This document shows, in pieces, positions 9,600-20,113 of a stretch of DNA of 64,000 bases. The stretch spans positions 511,303-575,302 of the forward strand of contig NZ_OY761553.1 of NCBI RefSeq assembly GCF_963664735.1, written 5' to 3'. The translations under genes were made by a program, and so were the position numbers. The stretch comes from an uncultured Cohaesibacter sp. (GTDB lineage: Bacteria > Pseudomonadota > Alphaproteobacteria > Rhizobiales > Cohaesibacteraceae). Every line of letters starts with the position of its first letter. Position 1 is the first letter of the stretch. The notes beneath the pieces were generated by a model. That model did not search any database, was not told where the DNA came from, and saw only the letters and a program-made list of their open reading frames with translations.

Positions 9600-9615
9600 T
9601 GCATTCTATGTGCCA
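9600..9615 (-). promoter_or_regulatory. Sigma-54 (-24/-12) promoter of glnBA
   Basis: On the minus strand the site reads TGGCAC-ATAGA-ATGCA, one base off the sigma-54 consensus TGGCAC-N5-TTGCA. The GG and GC dinucleotides are separated by exactly ten bases, as RpoN requires. Transcription would start near 9589, about 170 bases before glnB. The location and the nature of the downstream genes support nitrogen control. Confidence 0.7.
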
Positions 9616-9720
9616 ATTGTGTTGTTCGGAATAAAAGCAGGATTTCTGCCAATTAACCAGTAGCTCTAGGTCGAATTTTCAGGCATTTTGGGGAAATGAA
9701 ATGGTGTAAAAATAGGCAAT

Positions 9721-9737
9721 TGCGCTAAATATGTGCA
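9721..9737. promoter_or_regulatory. NtrC-like enhancer site
   Basis: TGCGC-N7-GTGCA, one mismatch from the NtrC dyad TGCAC-N7-GTGCA. It lies just over 100 bp upstream of the -24/-12 element, the usual enhancer distance. The flanks extend the dyad symmetry by one base on each side. Confidence 0.6.
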
Positions 9738-10136
9738 AATAGCTCTTCGTGATGGTGTCTGATTGGTTGAGTTCTATGGTTATTTTTAAGCCACTTCTTC
9801 CGTGGCGTGTCGACTTTTGCATAATATTCGGGCAGAAAATTCAGAGGAAAAGTTGTCATCTTCCTCGTTTTTTTGACTTTCTCTTTTGTTGCCTGAATTC
9901 GAACCGGTCTTCGGTGCGACCTTGTTCTTCTTCAAGGCTGCTTTTCGGTCGCTTCTTTGTGCTCTAAGGGGTGCCGTCTTGTTCCGGCCTTCAAAGAGGG
10001 GGGGGGCTGGTCCGATTGTTCCACATTGAATCAAGTGAACAGTTTGGTTTGTTGATTGTGTCTTGATCTGGTGCTGGCTAGTCTTTGAGGCGTGCTCCGG
10101 CGGAGCGACCGATTCCGCTTGAAAAGGGACCTTGAA
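9738..10136. other. Divergent intergenic region between glnB and nnr
   Basis: With the preceding promoter elements this forms about 700 bp without a supported gene. It contains a run of nine G residues at 9998-10006. A minus-strand ORF across 9786-10034 is Lys/Asn/Ser-rich with no family resemblance and was not called. The promoter of nnr should be in the right part, but no clear -35/-10 pair was found. Confidence 0.5.
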
Positions 10137-11774
10137 ATGTCAGAACCAATAGACAACGCCATAGAAATCTTGACGCCTGAACAAATGGGGGAGGCGGACC
10201 GACTGACGATTGAAGGGGGCATTGATGGCTATCAGCTGATGGAATCCGCCGGACAAGTCGTCGCTACGGCAGCAATAAATCTGTTGGAACAAAAGACTGG
10301 CTCTGGTGCTTCCGGCATGGTTTGCATCCTGTGCGGTCCTGGCAATAATGGGGGCGACGGGTTCGTTGCGGCTCAGCTTCTGGAAGAGGAAGGCTGGAGC
10401 GTCATTATCGGCTGTTCTGTAGACGTCGAGGATTTGAAGGGGGATGCCCGTCGGGCTGCTGAAGAATGGGGCGACGAGGTCTATGGTCTGTCAGACAGCC
10501 TTTGGGATGATTCGGACATTGTGATTGATGCCCTGTTCGGAGCCGGTCTCGACAGGCCGATTACCGGAGAGCTGGCAGATCTGATCGACCAGCTCAATTT
10601 GAGCGGATTGCCTGTACTCTCGGTTGATTTGCCTAGCGGCGTCGAAGGAGCCAGTGGCCATATCGGTGGTGCTGCTGTTCGTGCCGATCAGACTGTGACG
10701 TTTTTCCGCAAAAAGCCGGGGCATTTGCTTTATCCGGGCAAGGCGTCCTGTGGAAATCTGGTCGTCGCCGACATTGGAATAGAGGCCGATGTTCTAGATG
10801 AAACCGGTTGTTGCGCATTCGAGAATTCTACCTCGCTATGGCTGAGCAATTGGCCCGAGGCGCTAAAGCCTCTTGATGTCATTCAGGCCGAAAGACTATC
10901 GGATCATAAATTCAATCGGGGTCATTGCGTGGTTCTGTGCGGGAATGCTTTGCATAGTGGTGCTGCGCGATTGGCCGCGCGTGCCGCTTTGAGAGCCGGG
11001 GCAGGACTGGTCACGCTTGCGCCGCCTGAAGATTCAGCATTGGCTGTTGCTCAGCAGGTGACCTCAATCATGGTTGAGCCATTGAAAAATGCTGGCAGGC
11101 TCGATGGGCTGTTTGACAAGCGGGCTTGTGACGTTCTTGTTATTGGCCCCGCGTTGGGGACAAACGAAGAGCAACAGCAATTGATCCGGCACGCTCTTAC
11201 ATTGGATATGGGCTTGTTGTTTGATGCTGACGCCATTACCTGCTTTGCCGATTGCATCGCAAATGGAACGCTGACGCTTGAGGGTATGCATGATAGTCCC
11301 GCAGCCAAGTCTGGTCAGTTGATCTTGACGCCCCATGAAGGTGAGTTTGCGCGTCTGTTTCCGGATTTGTCCTATCGGATGCGTGAAGAAAAACGTCTCT
11401 CCAAGCTTGATTGCGCCGTGGCAGCCGCGCAACGAAGCGGCGCCATCGTTGTTCTGAAAGGGGCTGATACCATAATTGCGAGCCCGGATGGATCTGCGGT
11501 CATTCATTCGCAGGGTGTTCCTTATCTGGCAACGGCGGGCAGTGGCGATGTTCTGGCTGGCATTGTTGGTGGCTTGATGGCGCAAGGCATGCCGACGCTT
11601 GATGCTGGTTGTGCCGGTGTGTGGCTTCATAGCCAAGCTGGAATGATGCTTGGGCCAGGCCTGATATCAGAAGATATTGTGGATGCTTTGCCGAAAGTCT
11701 ACGAGCTATTGTTTGAGGATTACGATGCCGATGGCAATGGCTCGGAGATGGATGCTTATGGCGATGATGACTAA
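10137..11774 (+). CDS. nnr: Bifunctional NAD(P)HX epimerase / ADP-dependent NAD(P)HX dehydratase
   Basis: A repair enzyme that converts hydrated NADH and NADPH back to the active cofactors: the N-terminal YjeF_N domain epimerises NAD(P)HX and the C-terminal ribokinase-like domain dehydrates the S form using ADP. The 545 residues carry both. The epimerase part shows CGPGNNGGDGFVAAQLL and VDLPSGVEGASG; the dehydratase part shows LTPHEGEFARLF, VVLKGADTII and TAGSGDVLAGIVGGLMAQG, the conserved nucleotide loop. The ATG at 10137 is chosen because AAAAGGGA lies eight bases upstream and MSEPIDNAIEILTPEQM begins like the family. The C-terminus ends in an acidic DDYDADGNGS tail. It is a single gene, convergent with the kinase at 11863. 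Confidence 0.92.
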   Translation: MSEPIDNAIEILTPEQMGEADRLTIEGGIDGYQLMESAGQVVATAAINLLEQKTGSGASGMVCILCGPGNNGGDGFVAAQLLEEEGWSVIIGCSVDVEDLKGDARRAAEEWGDEVYGLSDSLWDDSDIVIDALFGAGLDRPITGELADLIDQLNLSGLPVLSVDLPSGVEGASGHIGGAAVRADQTVTFFRKKPGHLLYPGKASCGNLVVADIGIEADVLDETGCCAFENSTSLWLSNWPEALKPLDVIQAERLSDHKFNRGHCVVLCGNALHSGAARLAARAALRAGAGLVTLAPPEDSALAVAQQVTSIMVEPLKNAGRLDGLFDKRACDVLVIGPALGTNEEQQQLIRHALTLDMGLLFDADAITCFADCIANGTLTLEGMHDSPAAKSGQLILTPHEGEFARLFPDLSYRMREEKRLSKLDCAVAAAQRSGAIVVLKGADTIIASPDGSAVIHSQGVPYLATAGSGDVLAGIVGGLMAQGMPTLDAGCAGVWLHSQAGMMLGPGLISEDIVDALPKVYELLFEDYDADGNGSEMDAYGDDD

Positions 11775-11862
11775 TCTTGGCTGAGTTGGTCGTTTCGGAA
11801 AACCGGCGGTGGGGCTTCTGTTCCGCTGCCGTTCTGAGGGAAATGAATGCCGGGGCTTTGTC

Positions 11863-12393
11863 TCAGGCCGAATCTTCTTCTTTACCTCCGAAATTGCGAA
11901 GAATTACGGCTGCGGTTGTTTCAGGCTTGTCGGTGTTGTTGATCACCATGCCTAAAGGCTTGCCGAAGGCGGCCAGATTTGCCTGCATCGTTTCATAGGT
12001 TTGCTTGACCTGTGAGCCGAGCCTTTCTCTTTCCTGCCGCGTTGCTTCACGCATTTTGACCGTATCCCAAGGCGCCCATAGGGTGACAAAGTGGCATTGT
12101 GCAATATCGTCAGATGGCAGACGGTTGCGGAAGGTTTTGGCTTGCTCTGGCGACGTGAAAATATAGTCAAACAGTATGTTTTCAGCCCCCATGTCGAGAT
12201 ATGCAATGATGAGAGCTACTGCTGCTGCATAGGTTGAGCCGGGGCCCAGCAGTTTCTTGGCATTCTCTGGCGCGAAGGAGCGCAGACAATCTCCCGATAT
12301 ATGAATGAATTCTGGATATTCATTTTTCAGGTGTTGGCAGATAGTGCTTTTGCCAACACCTGCCGGGCCATTGATCACGATAATTGTGGGCAT
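11863..12393 (-). CDS. AAA family P-loop kinase-like ATPase
   Basis: A 176-residue nucleoside or small-molecule kinase-like protein. Walker A is GPAGVGKST near residue 10, directly after the first beta strand (TIIVIN). The following HISGDCLRSFAP resembles the substrate-binding segment of shikimate or adenylate kinase-like enzymes, and TRQERERLGSQV carries arginines of a possible lid. The start at 12393 fits: GGAAAG is about ten bases upstream and the protein begins at the first strand; a longer ORF to 12468 lacks support. Substrate unknown. Convergent with nnr, with an imperfect GC-rich hairpin between them but no T-tract. Confidence 0.75.
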   Translation of the reverse strand: MPTIIVINGPAGVGKSTICQHLKNEYPEFIHISGDCLRSFAPENAKKLLGPGSTYAAAVALIIAYLDMGAENILFDYIFTSPEQAKTFRNRLPSDDIAQCHFVTLWAPWDTVKMREATRQERERLGSQVKQTYETMQANLAAFGKPLGMVINNTDKPETTAAVILRNFGGKEEDSA

Positions 12394-12619
12394 TGATATG
12401 CTTTCCAAAATTATGCAAGGGAGGCAGAAAAGCGGCTGTCTTCGACTATTTGCTGACGGATGCTTCATTTATATCATATCGAGTGGAATTTGTTGCCAAA
12501 CGCGCTTCTTGAGCCAAACTTTTGCACGAGGTCTGGTGCGGGCTGTGGGTTTTTACCGTGAATTTCCGGCAATACCCCCAGAGCTCAGGGGGAATTTTGC
12601 ACATTTTGTGAATTTTCCT

Positions 12620-12647
12620 TTGCGCTTTCCGGATCGGGTGGTATAGA
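12620..12647 (+). promoter_or_regulatory. Probable promoter of tRNA-Leu
   Basis: TTGCGC-N16-TATAGA, ending about 40 bases before the mature tRNA 5' end. Match to the housekeeping consensus is moderate; the position relative to a tRNA gene is the main support. Confidence 0.4.
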
Positions 12648-12687
12648 GGCTCCGCTCGATTTGCTGGCGCAACGGGCGCTGCACTGT

Positions 12688-12772
<85 letters not shown>

Positions 12773-13000
12773 TAGCTTCCTGTCTCTGATGAGATTGTTA
12801 AAGGGAAGTGGCATGTATAGGCCGCCCGAAAGTAGGCTCTGCCTCTGTCGCGGCCTCTCTTTGTTGGGGCATGGCAGCTGCTGCGCTAATTGACGACAGC
12901 AGATCGAAAAGAAATTGGACGAACTGAACAGTAAGATTTTTCGAGCCGTTCGGCGCGCCCCGAACCAAACTAATTTGACAAAGAACGAAAGCAGATTGAT

Positions 13001-14350
13001 ATGCAGGTCACTGAAACCCTGTCCGAAGGTCTGAAACGCGAACTGAAAGTCGTGGTTCCTGCTTCTGATCTCGAAGCCAAGCTGGTCGCCAAAATTGATG
13101 AAATCAAGGGTCAGATCCGAATTAACGGCTTCCGCCCAGGCAAGGTGCCGGCATCTCATGTCCGCAAACTGCACGGCAAGGCTCTGATGGGTGAAATCAT
13201 CCAGGAGCTGATCAACGACACCACTCGTACCTCTCTTGAGGAGCGTAGCGAAAAGTCGGCCATGCAGCCTCAGTACAAGCTGACGGAAGATGAAGCCGAA
13301 GCTGCCCAGATCATGGATGGCAAAGCCGATCTCGAATTCAGCATCATTTACGAAGTGCTGCCAACCATCGAAGTCGCAGACGTTTCCGGCGTTGAAATCG
13401 AGCGTCCGGTTGTGGAAGTTGAAGACAGCGAAGTTGAGGAACGCCTCAACCAGATCGCTGATAGCTCCCGTCCGTTTGAGACCAAAGAAGGCAAAGCCGA
13501 GAATGGCGATCGCGTTGTCATGTCTTATCTGGGCAAGATTGATGGCGAAGCCTTTGAAGGTGGTGCTGATGAAAACGGCCAGCTGGTTCTTGGCTCCGGT
13601 CAGTTCATTCCGGGCTTTGAAGATCAGCTTATCGGCGTTTCCGCTGGTGATGAAACCGTTGTGAAGGTTACCTTCCCTGAAGAATATGGTGCAGAGCATC
13701 TTGCTGGCAAAGACGCCGAATTCGAAGTCAAGGTCAAGGAAGTTCAGGCTCCGGGTGAGCTGGTACTTGATGATGAATTTGCTACCAAACTGGGGATTGA
13801 ATCACTTGATAAACTGAAAGCGTTGATCAAGGACCAGATCGTTTCCCAGTATGGCCAGATGACCCGTCAGCGCGTAAAGCGCCAACTGCTGGACAAAATG
13901 GATGAGCTGCACAAATTTGAAGTGCCGCCAACCCTTCTTGATCAGGAGTTCGAGAATATCTGGCGTCAGGTCACTGCTGAAATGAATGAAGCAAGCAAGA
14001 CCTTCGAAGACGAAGACACCACTGAAGAAAAAGCCAAGGAAGAATATAAAACCATTGCAGAACGTCGTGTTCGCCTTGGTTTGGTTCTTTCTGAAATCGG
14101 TGAGAAAAACGAAATCTCTGTCACTGACGAAGAAGTGCAGCGCGGCATCATGCAGCGCGCTCAGCAGTTCCCTGGTCAGGAGCGTCAGGTTTTCGAATAT
14201 TACACCAAGACCCCAGAAGCTCTGGCTTCCATTCGTGCGCCGATCTTTGAAGAAAAAGTGGTCGACTATCTGCTTGAGTTGGTAAAGGTTGAAGACAAGA
14301 CCGTTACCAAGGAAGAGCTGGAAAAGCTGGTTACTGAAGACGAAGAATAA
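13001..14350 (+). CDS. tig: Trigger factor, ribosome-associated chaperone
   Basis: Binds the ribosome at the peptide exit (protein L23) and shelters nascent chains; it also has peptidyl-prolyl isomerase activity. The 449 residues show the order ribosome-binding domain with the signature GFRPGKVP (about 42-49), FKBP-like domain ([20 protein letters not shown], then [15 protein letters not shown]), and a long helical C-terminal chaperone domain rich in Glu and Lys. It is the first gene of the conserved tig-clpP-clpX-lon block, but here it has its own strong terminator. It begins 228 bp after tRNA-Leu, and the ribosome binding site is weak. Confidence 0.96.
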   Translation: MQVTETLSEGLKRELKVVVPASDLEAKLVAKIDEIKGQIRINGFRPGKVPASHVRKLHGKALMGEIIQELINDTTRTSLEERSEKSAMQPQYKLTEDEAEAAQIMDGKADLEFSIIYEVLPTIEVADVSGVEIERPVVEVEDSEVEERLNQIADSSRPFETKEGKAENGDRVVMSYLGKIDGEAFEGGADENGQLVLGSGQFIPGFEDQLIGVSAGDETVVKVTFPEEYGAEHLAGKDAEFEVKVKEVQAPGELVLDDEFATKLGIESLDKLKALIKDQIVSQYGQMTRQRVKRQLLDKMDELHKFEVPPTLLDQEFENIWRQVTAEMNEASKTFEDEDTTEEKAKEEYKTIAERRVRLGLVLSEIGEKNEISVTDEEVQRGIMQRAQQFPGQERQVFEYYTKTPEALASIRAPIFEEKVVDYLLELVKVEDKTVTKEELEKLVTEDEE

Positions 14351-14379
14351 GCCTTAACAGCTTGTATGCCGAAATTTGG

Positions 14380-14416
14380 GACGCCCACGGTTTATGACGG
14401 TGGGCGTCTTTCTGTT
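14380..14416 (+). terminator. Intrinsic terminator of tig
   Basis: Nine-pair stem GACGCCCAC / GTGGGCGTC (14380-14388, 14400-14408) followed by TTTCTGTTT, starting about 30 bases after the tig stop codon. Confidence 0.85.
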
Positions 14417-14833
14417 TACAACATGTTGAATTTATCCCGGTTAACCATATCTATTCATTTTAGAAACCGAATAGGCTGGTCAGTGCCCAGTTTTTGCGGA
14501 TAGGCTTCACAAGAGGCGCATTGGTTCCTTGATTCCCCAAAACTTTGGGTATTTGTCAGTAAAATATTCATTGTCGCGGTGTTATTGGGATTAAAGACGG
14601 TTTGCTCTTTTGATTCCTGAATGCCCTTTGGGTATGGAGTTTGAAGAGCAGTTTCGGCTGTAGTCATTGCGAAACGATAGGCATTGCTTGAGATTCCCGA
14701 TGGGGGCAAGGCAAGGTGAAAGGTGGCGGCGTTGCCACCAATTGGCCTTAATCTGGGTTTGTGATGAAGGTTTGACGTGGGTGCAAAGGGTGGATGATTC
14801 CTGTGCCCAACTGGTGTTGATAAGGAAAGACGA
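14417..14833. other. Long leader region upstream of clpP
   Basis: About 417 bp with no supported gene; the minus-strand ORF that runs through it into clpP has no family resemblance. TTAACCAT, a CtrA-type half-site, occurs at 14441-14448. A small hairpin of GGTGGC / GCCACC lies near 14723-14741. I could not identify a convincing heat-shock promoter. Confidence 0.45.
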
Positions 14834-15481
14834 ATGAAGGATCCTCTCGATCTCACTATGAATCTGGTTCCAATGGTGGTGGAGCAGTCAAACCGCGGTG
14901 AACGCGCATATGACATTTATTCCCGCCTTCTCAAAGAACGCATCATCTTTATCACAGGGCCAGTTGAAGATCACATGGCGGCGCTGGTTTGCGCTCAGCT
15001 TCTGTTCCTGGAGGCTGATAATCCGAAGAAAGAGATCTCGCTTTACATCAACTCTCCTGGTGGCGTTGTGACTGCGGGTATGTCGATCTACGATACCATG
15101 CAGTTCATCAAGCCTCCTGTTGCAACATTGTGCTTGGGACAGGCTGCTTCCATGGGGTCTTTGTTGCTCTGTGCTGGCGAAAAGGGCATGCGTTTTGCGC
15201 TTCCCAATGCGCGCATCATGGTGCATCAGCCGTCTGGCGGTTTTCAAGGACAGGCTTCAGATATTCAGCGGCATGCCGAAGACATCATGAAGATGAAACG
15301 CCGGTTGAATGAAGTGTATGTCAAGCACTGTGGTCAGGATTATGAAACGGTCGAAAAGACCCTGGATCGCGACCATTTCATGACTGCACAGGAAGCAATG
15401 GAATGGGGGCTCGTGGACAAGGTGGTTGAAAACCGCGCGTCCTTGGCCTCTGAGGATGAAAAATCCAAAGGCAAGAGCTAA
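14834..15481 (+). CDS. clpP: ATP-dependent Clp protease proteolytic subunit
   Basis: The serine peptidase of ClpXP and ClpAP; fourteen subunits form the degradation chamber. The 215 residues include an N-terminus [20 protein letters not shown], the catalytic serine in [11 protein letters not shown], the catalytic histidine in MVHQPSGG, and a downstream aspartate in the DRDHFM segment, so the triad is intact. AAGGAAAG precedes the ATG at a good distance. It is followed 256 bp later by its unfoldase partner clpX, the conserved order. The C-terminus carries a short charged tail (EDEKSKGKS). Confidence 0.97.
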   Translation: MKDPLDLTMNLVPMVVEQSNRGERAYDIYSRLLKERIIFITGPVEDHMAALVCAQLLFLEADNPKKEISLYINSPGGVVTAGMSIYDTMQFIKPPVATLCLGQAASMGSLLLCAGEKGMRFALPNARIMVHQPSGGFQGQASDIQRHAEDIMKMKRRLNEVYVKHCGQDYETVEKTLDRDHFMTAQEAMEWGLVDKVVENRASLASEDEKSKGKS

Positions 15482-15737
15482 TGGAGGCGCGTTTGCCTAA
15501 TCCGGTTCGATGGTGAAGCCGTTTTGGGTATCCTGAAAGGGTGTTGTTAAACCTATTTTGATCTTTTCGGGTACATGCTTTCGTAAAACTGGCGTAAAGT
15601 CGCTGTTTTGGCAAAAATATGCGTTATGCGTCATTTAGAATGGGTTTATTTTGCTTGCAGAGCCTGCTCAGCATCATAAACTAGAAGGTCGGTAGATAAA
15701 GTTAGGCTACTGATCGCAACGAAAAAGAGGCACATAC

Positions 15738-17006
15738 ATGAGTAAGGCTAGTGGTGGCGATAGCAAAAATACGCTCTACTGCTCCTTCTGTGGCAAAAGC
15801 CAGCATGAGGTGCGCAAATTAATCGCGGGTCCAACTGTGTTCATCTGTGATGAATGCGTTGAATTGTGCATGGATATCATTCGGGAAGAAAACAAATCTT
15901 CCATGGTGAAGTCCAAGGATGGTATCCCTACGCCGCAGGAAATTTGCGACGTGCTCGACGATTATGTGATTGGTCAGGGCAGGGCGAAGAAAGTTCTCTC
16001 CGTTGCCGTTCATAACCATTACAAGCGTCTGGCTCATGGCAAAAAAAGTTCCGAACTTGAACTTGCCAAGTCCAATATCATGCTGATCGGCCCAACCGGT
16101 TGCGGCAAGACGTTTCTTGCCCAGACCATGGCGCGCATTTTGGATGTGCCCTTCACGATGGCTGATGCAACAACATTGACTGAAGCCGGGTATGTCGGTG
16201 AAGACGTTGAGAATATCATTCTCAAGCTGTTGCAGGCTGCTGACTACAATGTCGAACAGGCGCAGCGCGGAATTGTCTATATCGACGAAATCGACAAGAT
16301 CTCTCGCAAGTCGGATAACCCTTCGATTACGCGCGACGTGTCTGGTGAAGGCGTGCAGCAGGCTTTGCTGAAGATCATGGAAGGCACCGTCGCTTCGGTT
16401 CCTCCACAAGGTGGTCGCAAGCATCCGCAGCAAGAGTTCCTGCAGGTCGATACCTCGAACATTCTGTTTATTTGCGGTGGCGCCTTTGCTGGTCTGGACA
16501 AGATCATCTCGGCTCGTGGCAAAGACAGCTCTATCGGCTTTGGTGCTCGTGTTGAAGATCCTGAAGATCGCGGTGTTGGCGAACTGTTCAAAGAGCTGGA
16601 ACCGGAAGATTTGCTCAAATTCGGTCTTATCCCCGAATTCGTAGGCCGTTTGCCTGTTTTGGCGACACTTGAGGATCTTGATGAAGAGGCTTTGGTCTCC
16701 ATCCTTACACAGCCGAAAAACGCGATCGTCAAGCAGTATCAGGCTTTGTTTGAAATGGAAGGCGTCCGCCTGACATTCCACGATGACGCTCTGCGCGGTG
16801 TTGCCAAAAAGGCAATTGAACGCAAAACCGGCGCGCGTGGTCTTCGTTCCATTCTTGAAGCCATTCTGCTCGATACAATGTATGAGCTTCCTGGCCTTGA
16901 AGGTGTCGAGGAGGTGGTCATTTCCGGCGATGTGGTTAAAGGTGAGGCACGTCCGCTCTATATCTACGGTGAGATAAAGAGCGAAGCTGAACCAACCTCC
17001 GCTTAA
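15738..17006 (+). CDS. clpX: ATP-dependent Clp protease ATP-binding subunit ClpX
   Basis: The AAA+ unfoldase that recognises tagged substrates and feeds them to ClpP. The 422 residues begin with the C4 zinc-binding domain (CSFCGK, then CDECVELC, residues 14-40), followed by the AAA+ core with Walker A GPTGCGKT, Walker [10 protein letters not shown], the pore loop region GYVGEDVE and sensor 2 [10 protein letters not shown]. All expected motifs are intact. Its partner clpP lies directly upstream and lon downstream; a strong terminator closes this gene. A weak candidate promoter (TTGCAG-N16-TAAACT) is at 15655-15682. Confidence 0.97.
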   Translation: MSKASGGDSKNTLYCSFCGKSQHEVRKLIAGPTVFICDECVELCMDIIREENKSSMVKSKDGIPTPQEICDVLDDYVIGQGRAKKVLSVAVHNHYKRLAHGKKSSELELAKSNIMLIGPTGCGKTFLAQTMARILDVPFTMADATTLTEAGYVGEDVENIILKLLQAADYNVEQAQRGIVYIDEIDKISRKSDNPSITRDVSGEGVQQALLKIMEGTVASVPPQGGRKHPQQEFLQVDTSNILFICGGAFAGLDKIISARGKDSSIGFGARVEDPEDRGVGELFKELEPEDLLKFGLIPEFVGRLPVLATLEDLDEEALVSILTQPKNAIVKQYQALFEMEGVRLTFHDDALRGVAKKAIERKTGARGLRSILEAILLDTMYELPGLEGVEEVVISGDVVKGEARPLYIYGEIKSEAEPTSA

Positions 17007-17035
17007 TGGGAGAAAATTTCCCCGATAAATCAATG

Positions 17036-17058
17036 GGCGGCCTGAGGTCGCCTTTTTT
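17036..17058 (+). terminator. Intrinsic terminator of clpX
   Basis: Stem GGCGGCC / GGTCGCC with a TGA loop (one G-U pair), followed directly by six T residues. It starts 30 bases after the clpX stop. Confidence 0.9.
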
Positions 17059-17393
17059 GTCGGAGTTTCGTGGTGCGTTGGCTCTGTTCTTGCAGGAACT
17101 ATTGATTAGTTCTTTTCAGGAATTAGCCTTATTGCTTCAAGCCTTTTTTCATAAAGTTCGATCAGGCTTGTGGAGTGGGTTGAAAAGCTTGTCACGAAGC
17201 ACCAACTAAGTGATACCGTGAGGCCGTTTGTTTGTGTGTGTGAGTCTCACCACGTTCGTCAGCTGGTGACGTTGCTTTTCCAACGGCTCTATAAGAGCGA
17301 AGGAAATTGTGCCGGCTTTATTGCGGGCCGAGGGCCGCATATGTACCCTGTCTCTGTCGGGAAGGGTCAATGATACAAGAAAGGTAGGAAAGA
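17059..17393 (+). other. Promoter region of lon
   Basis: No gene is supported in these 335 bp. An inverted repeat GAACTA-N5-TAGTTC is at 17096-17112. The lon promoter should be here since clpX has a terminator, but no clear sigma-32 or housekeeping promoter was identified by eye. The lon ribosome binding site (GGAAAG) is at its right end. Confidence 0.45.
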
Positions 17394-19820
17394 ATGACCG
17401 AAGGACCTGTGATTGGCACTGCCAACCCAATGGCTTCGGATACTTATCCGGTCTTGCCACTGAGAGACATCGTTGTCTTTCCGCATATGATTGTTCCGCT
17501 CTTTGTGGGTCGCGAGAAATCCATCCGCGCGCTCGAAGAAGTGATGCAATCTGACAAAATGATTTTGCTGGCAACTCAGATGAATGCTGGCGATGATGAT
17601 CCCGCAGCTGAGGACATCTACAAAATTGGAACGCTTGCAAGCGTATTGCAGCTTCTCAAGTTGCCAGACGGCACTGTAAAAGTGTTGGTGGAAGGCGTAA
17701 ATCGCGCCAAGCTTGGTGATTTTACGAAGCGCGACGACCTTTATGAAGCGACCGCAACGGTTCTTCCAGACGAAGATGGCGAGCGCGTCGAAGTGGAAGC
17801 GTTGGCTCGCTCTGTTGCGACAGAATTTGAAAATTATGTGAAACTGAACAAGAAGGTTTCGCCGGAAGTGATCGGGGCTGTGTCCCAGATCGACGACTAT
17901 TCCAAACTGGCCGACACCGTTGCCTCTCATCTTGCTATCAAAATTCAGGAGAAGCAGGAAATTCTTGGCATCGTCAGTGTGATTGAGCGTCTGGAACAGG
18001 TGCTCGGTCTGATGGAGAGCGAGATCTCTGTGCTCCAGGTCGAAAAACGCATTCGCAGTCGTGTTAAGCGTCAGATGGAGAAGACCCAGCGCGAATACTA
18101 TCTGAATGAGCAGATGAAGGCCATTCAGAAAGAACTGGGTGATTCTGAGGAAGGCGCCGACGAAATTCGCGAGCTGGAACAGACGATTGAGAAAACAAAG
18201 CTCTCCAAGGAAGCCAAAGAAAAGGCTGAAGCCGAGCTCAAAAAACTCAAGCAGATGAGCCCGATGTCCGCTGAGGCAACCGTGGTGCGCAACTATCTCG
18301 ACTGGCTTCTGGGTATTCCATGGAGCAAGAAGTCGCGCGTCAAGGTTGATCTGGAACGCGCTGAGCAGGTGCTTGATGTTGATCACTATGGCCTTGAAAA
18401 GGTCAAGGAGCGGATCATCGAGTATCTGGCGGTGCAGACCCGTACCAATAAGCTCAAAGGTCCTATTCTTTGTCTGGTTGGTCCTCCGGGCGTTGGTAAA
18501 ACGTCTTTGGGCAAGAGTATTGCTGAGGCGACCGGTCGCGAATTCGTTCGTATGGCACTTGGTGGTGTGCGCGATGAAGCCGAGATTCGTGGCCATCGCC
18601 GGACCTATATCGGTTCCATGCCGGGCAAGGTGATTCAGTCCATGAAAAAGGCCAAGAAGGCCAACCCATTGTTCCTTCTCGATGAGATCGACAAAATGGG
18701 TATGGATTTCCGTGGTGATCCATCGTCAGCCTTGCTTGAAGTGCTCGATCCGGAACAGAACAGCACTTTCATGGACCATTATCTGGAAGTGGAATATGAC
18801 CTCTCCAACGTGATGTTTATCACCACGGCGAACACGCTCAATATTCCGGCTCCTTTGATGGATCGTATGGAAGTCATTCGCATCGCAGGTTACACGGAAG
18901 ACGAAAAGATCGAGATCGCCAAACGTCACCTGTTGCCAAAAGCCCTGAAGGATCACGGCCTCAAAGACAAAGAATTCACTTTGGATGAAGAAGCCCTGAG
19001 AATGATCGTCCAGCGCTATACGCGTGAAGCTGGTGTGCGTAACCTTGAGCGCGAGCTGATGAAGCTTGCTCGTAAGGTGACCAAAGACCTGATCATGAAG
19101 AAGCTCGACAAGGTCGACGTGACCGTCAAGAATATTGAGGACTATCTCGGTGTTCCACGGTTCCGGTTTGGCGAAATTGATTCGGAAGATCAGGTTGGTG
19201 TTGTTACCGGTCTTGCATGGACAGAAGTTGGCGGCGAATTGCTGACGATCGAAGGCGTCATGATGCCGGGTAAAGGCAAGATGACCGTTACGGGCAACTT
19301 GCGCGACGTCATGAAGGAATCGATTCAGGCTGCCGCATCCTATGTGCGCTCCCGTGCGGTTGATTTCGGTATCGAACCTCCGTTGTTCGACAAGAAGGAC
19401 ATTCACGTTCACGTTCCTGAAGGGGCAACCCCCAAGGACGGGCCATCGGCCGGTATCGCCATGGCAACGGCTATCGTGTCAATCATGACCGGTATTCCGG
19501 TGCGCAAGGATATCGCAATGACTGGTGAGATCACCTTGCGTGGTCGCGTCTTGCCGATTGGTGGACTGAAAGAAAAGCTTTTGGCTGCTCTGCGTGGTGG
19601 CATCAAAACCGTTCTCATTCCTGAAGAAAACGCCAAGGATCTGGTGGATATTCCGGATAATGTGAAGAACGGCATGGAAATCATTCCGGTCAATAATGTT
19701 GGCCAGGTGCTCGAAAAGGCGCTGGTTGAAAAGCTGGAACCGATCGAGTGGGATGAAAGCCAAATGCCAGATCCTGCCCTTAAGCAGGAGAGCGAAGAAA
19801 GCGCCTCAGTCGCTCATTAA
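17394..19820 (+). CDS. lon: ATP-dependent protease La
   Basis: A cytoplasmic AAA+ protease that degrades misfolded and some regulatory proteins. At 808 residues it is a full-length LonA. The N-terminal substrate-binding domain begins [20 protein letters not shown]; the AAA+ module has Walker [10 protein letters not shown] and Walker [11 protein letters not shown]; the C-terminal protease domain holds the catalytic serine in PKDGPSAG and the lysine in [10 protein letters not shown], a Ser-Lys dyad. The start has GGAAAG about six bases upstream. It follows clpX and precedes hupB, the conserved alphaproteobacterial order, and ends at a strong terminator. Confidence 0.98.
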   Translation: MTEGPVIGTANPMASDTYPVLPLRDIVVFPHMIVPLFVGREKSIRALEEVMQSDKMILLATQMNAGDDDPAAEDIYKIGTLASVLQLLKLPDGTVKVLVEGVNRAKLGDFTKRDDLYEATATVLPDEDGERVEVEALARSVATEFENYVKLNKKVSPEVIGAVSQIDDYSKLADTVASHLAIKIQEKQEILGIVSVIERLEQVLGLMESEISVLQVEKRIRSRVKRQMEKTQREYYLNEQMKAIQKELGDSEEGADEIRELEQTIEKTKLSKEAKEKAEAELKKLKQMSPMSAEATVVRNYLDWLLGIPWSKKSRVKVDLERAEQVLDVDHYGLEKVKERIIEYLAVQTRTNKLKGPILCLVGPPGVGKTSLGKSIAEATGREFVRMALGGVRDEAEIRGHRRTYIGSMPGKVIQSMKKAKKANPLFLLDEIDKMGMDFRGDPSSALLEVLDPEQNSTFMDHYLEVEYDLSNVMFITTANTLNIPAPLMDRMEVIRIAGYTEDEKIEIAKRHLLPKALKDHGLKDKEFTLDEEALRMIVQRYTREAGVRNLERELMKLARKVTKDLIMKKLDKVDVTVKNIEDYLGVPRFRFGEIDSEDQVGVVTGLAWTEVGGELLTIEGVMMPGKGKMTVTGNLRDVMKESIQAAASYVRSRAVDFGIEPPLFDKKDIHVHVPEGATPKDGPSAGIAMATAIVSIMTGIPVRKDIAMTGEITLRGRVLPIGGLKEKLLAALRGGIKTVLIPEENAKDLVDIPDNVKNGMEIIPVNNVGQVLEKALVEKLEPIEWDESQMPDPALKQESEESASVAH

Positions 19821-19890
19821 TTGCGGAGAATCGGTCGGTTTCGATCGCCCGGTCTGACCCTTGTCGATTGTGACAGATAATAAAATTATT

Positions 19891-19924
19891 GGCTCTTCCA
19901 ATGCTGGGAGAGCCATTTTTTTAT
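19891..19924 (+). terminator. Intrinsic terminator of lon
   Basis: Nine-pair stem GGCTCTTCC / GGGAGAGCC (one G-U) with loop AATGCT, followed by A and seven T residues. It lies about 70 bases after lon. Confidence 0.9.
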
Positions 19925-20113
19925 TTCTATCTGTTAATTCCTGTTTAAACCGTCAGAAATGGCTGATTTCTGCGATATTTACTCTTGATTTCTATCCGAA
20001 TTCGCCAGATTGTCGCATTCCGCGTCTGGTATTTCCCAAGGTGTGTTGATTCTTAGTGGTGAAGCGTCGTGGGGCCTTTTGGCTTTTGCGATTGAACCGA
20101 AAAGGAAAAAAAT

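Noticed and set aside
9786-10034. Minus-strand 82-codon ORF in the glnB-nnr gap
   Set aside because: Low-complexity, rich in Lys, Asn and Ser, spanning the poly-G tract, with no clear ribosome binding site.
14455-14916. Minus-strand 153-codon ORF between tig and clpP
   Set aside because: It overlaps the start of clpP and shows no domain.
15819-17033. Minus-strand ORF of 404 codons antisense to clpX
   Set aside because: clpX on the plus strand has all its motifs intact; the antisense frame has none.
17367-18596. Minus-strand ORF of 409 codons antisense to lon
   Set aside because: lon is complete on the plus strand; the antisense product is low in recognisable features.
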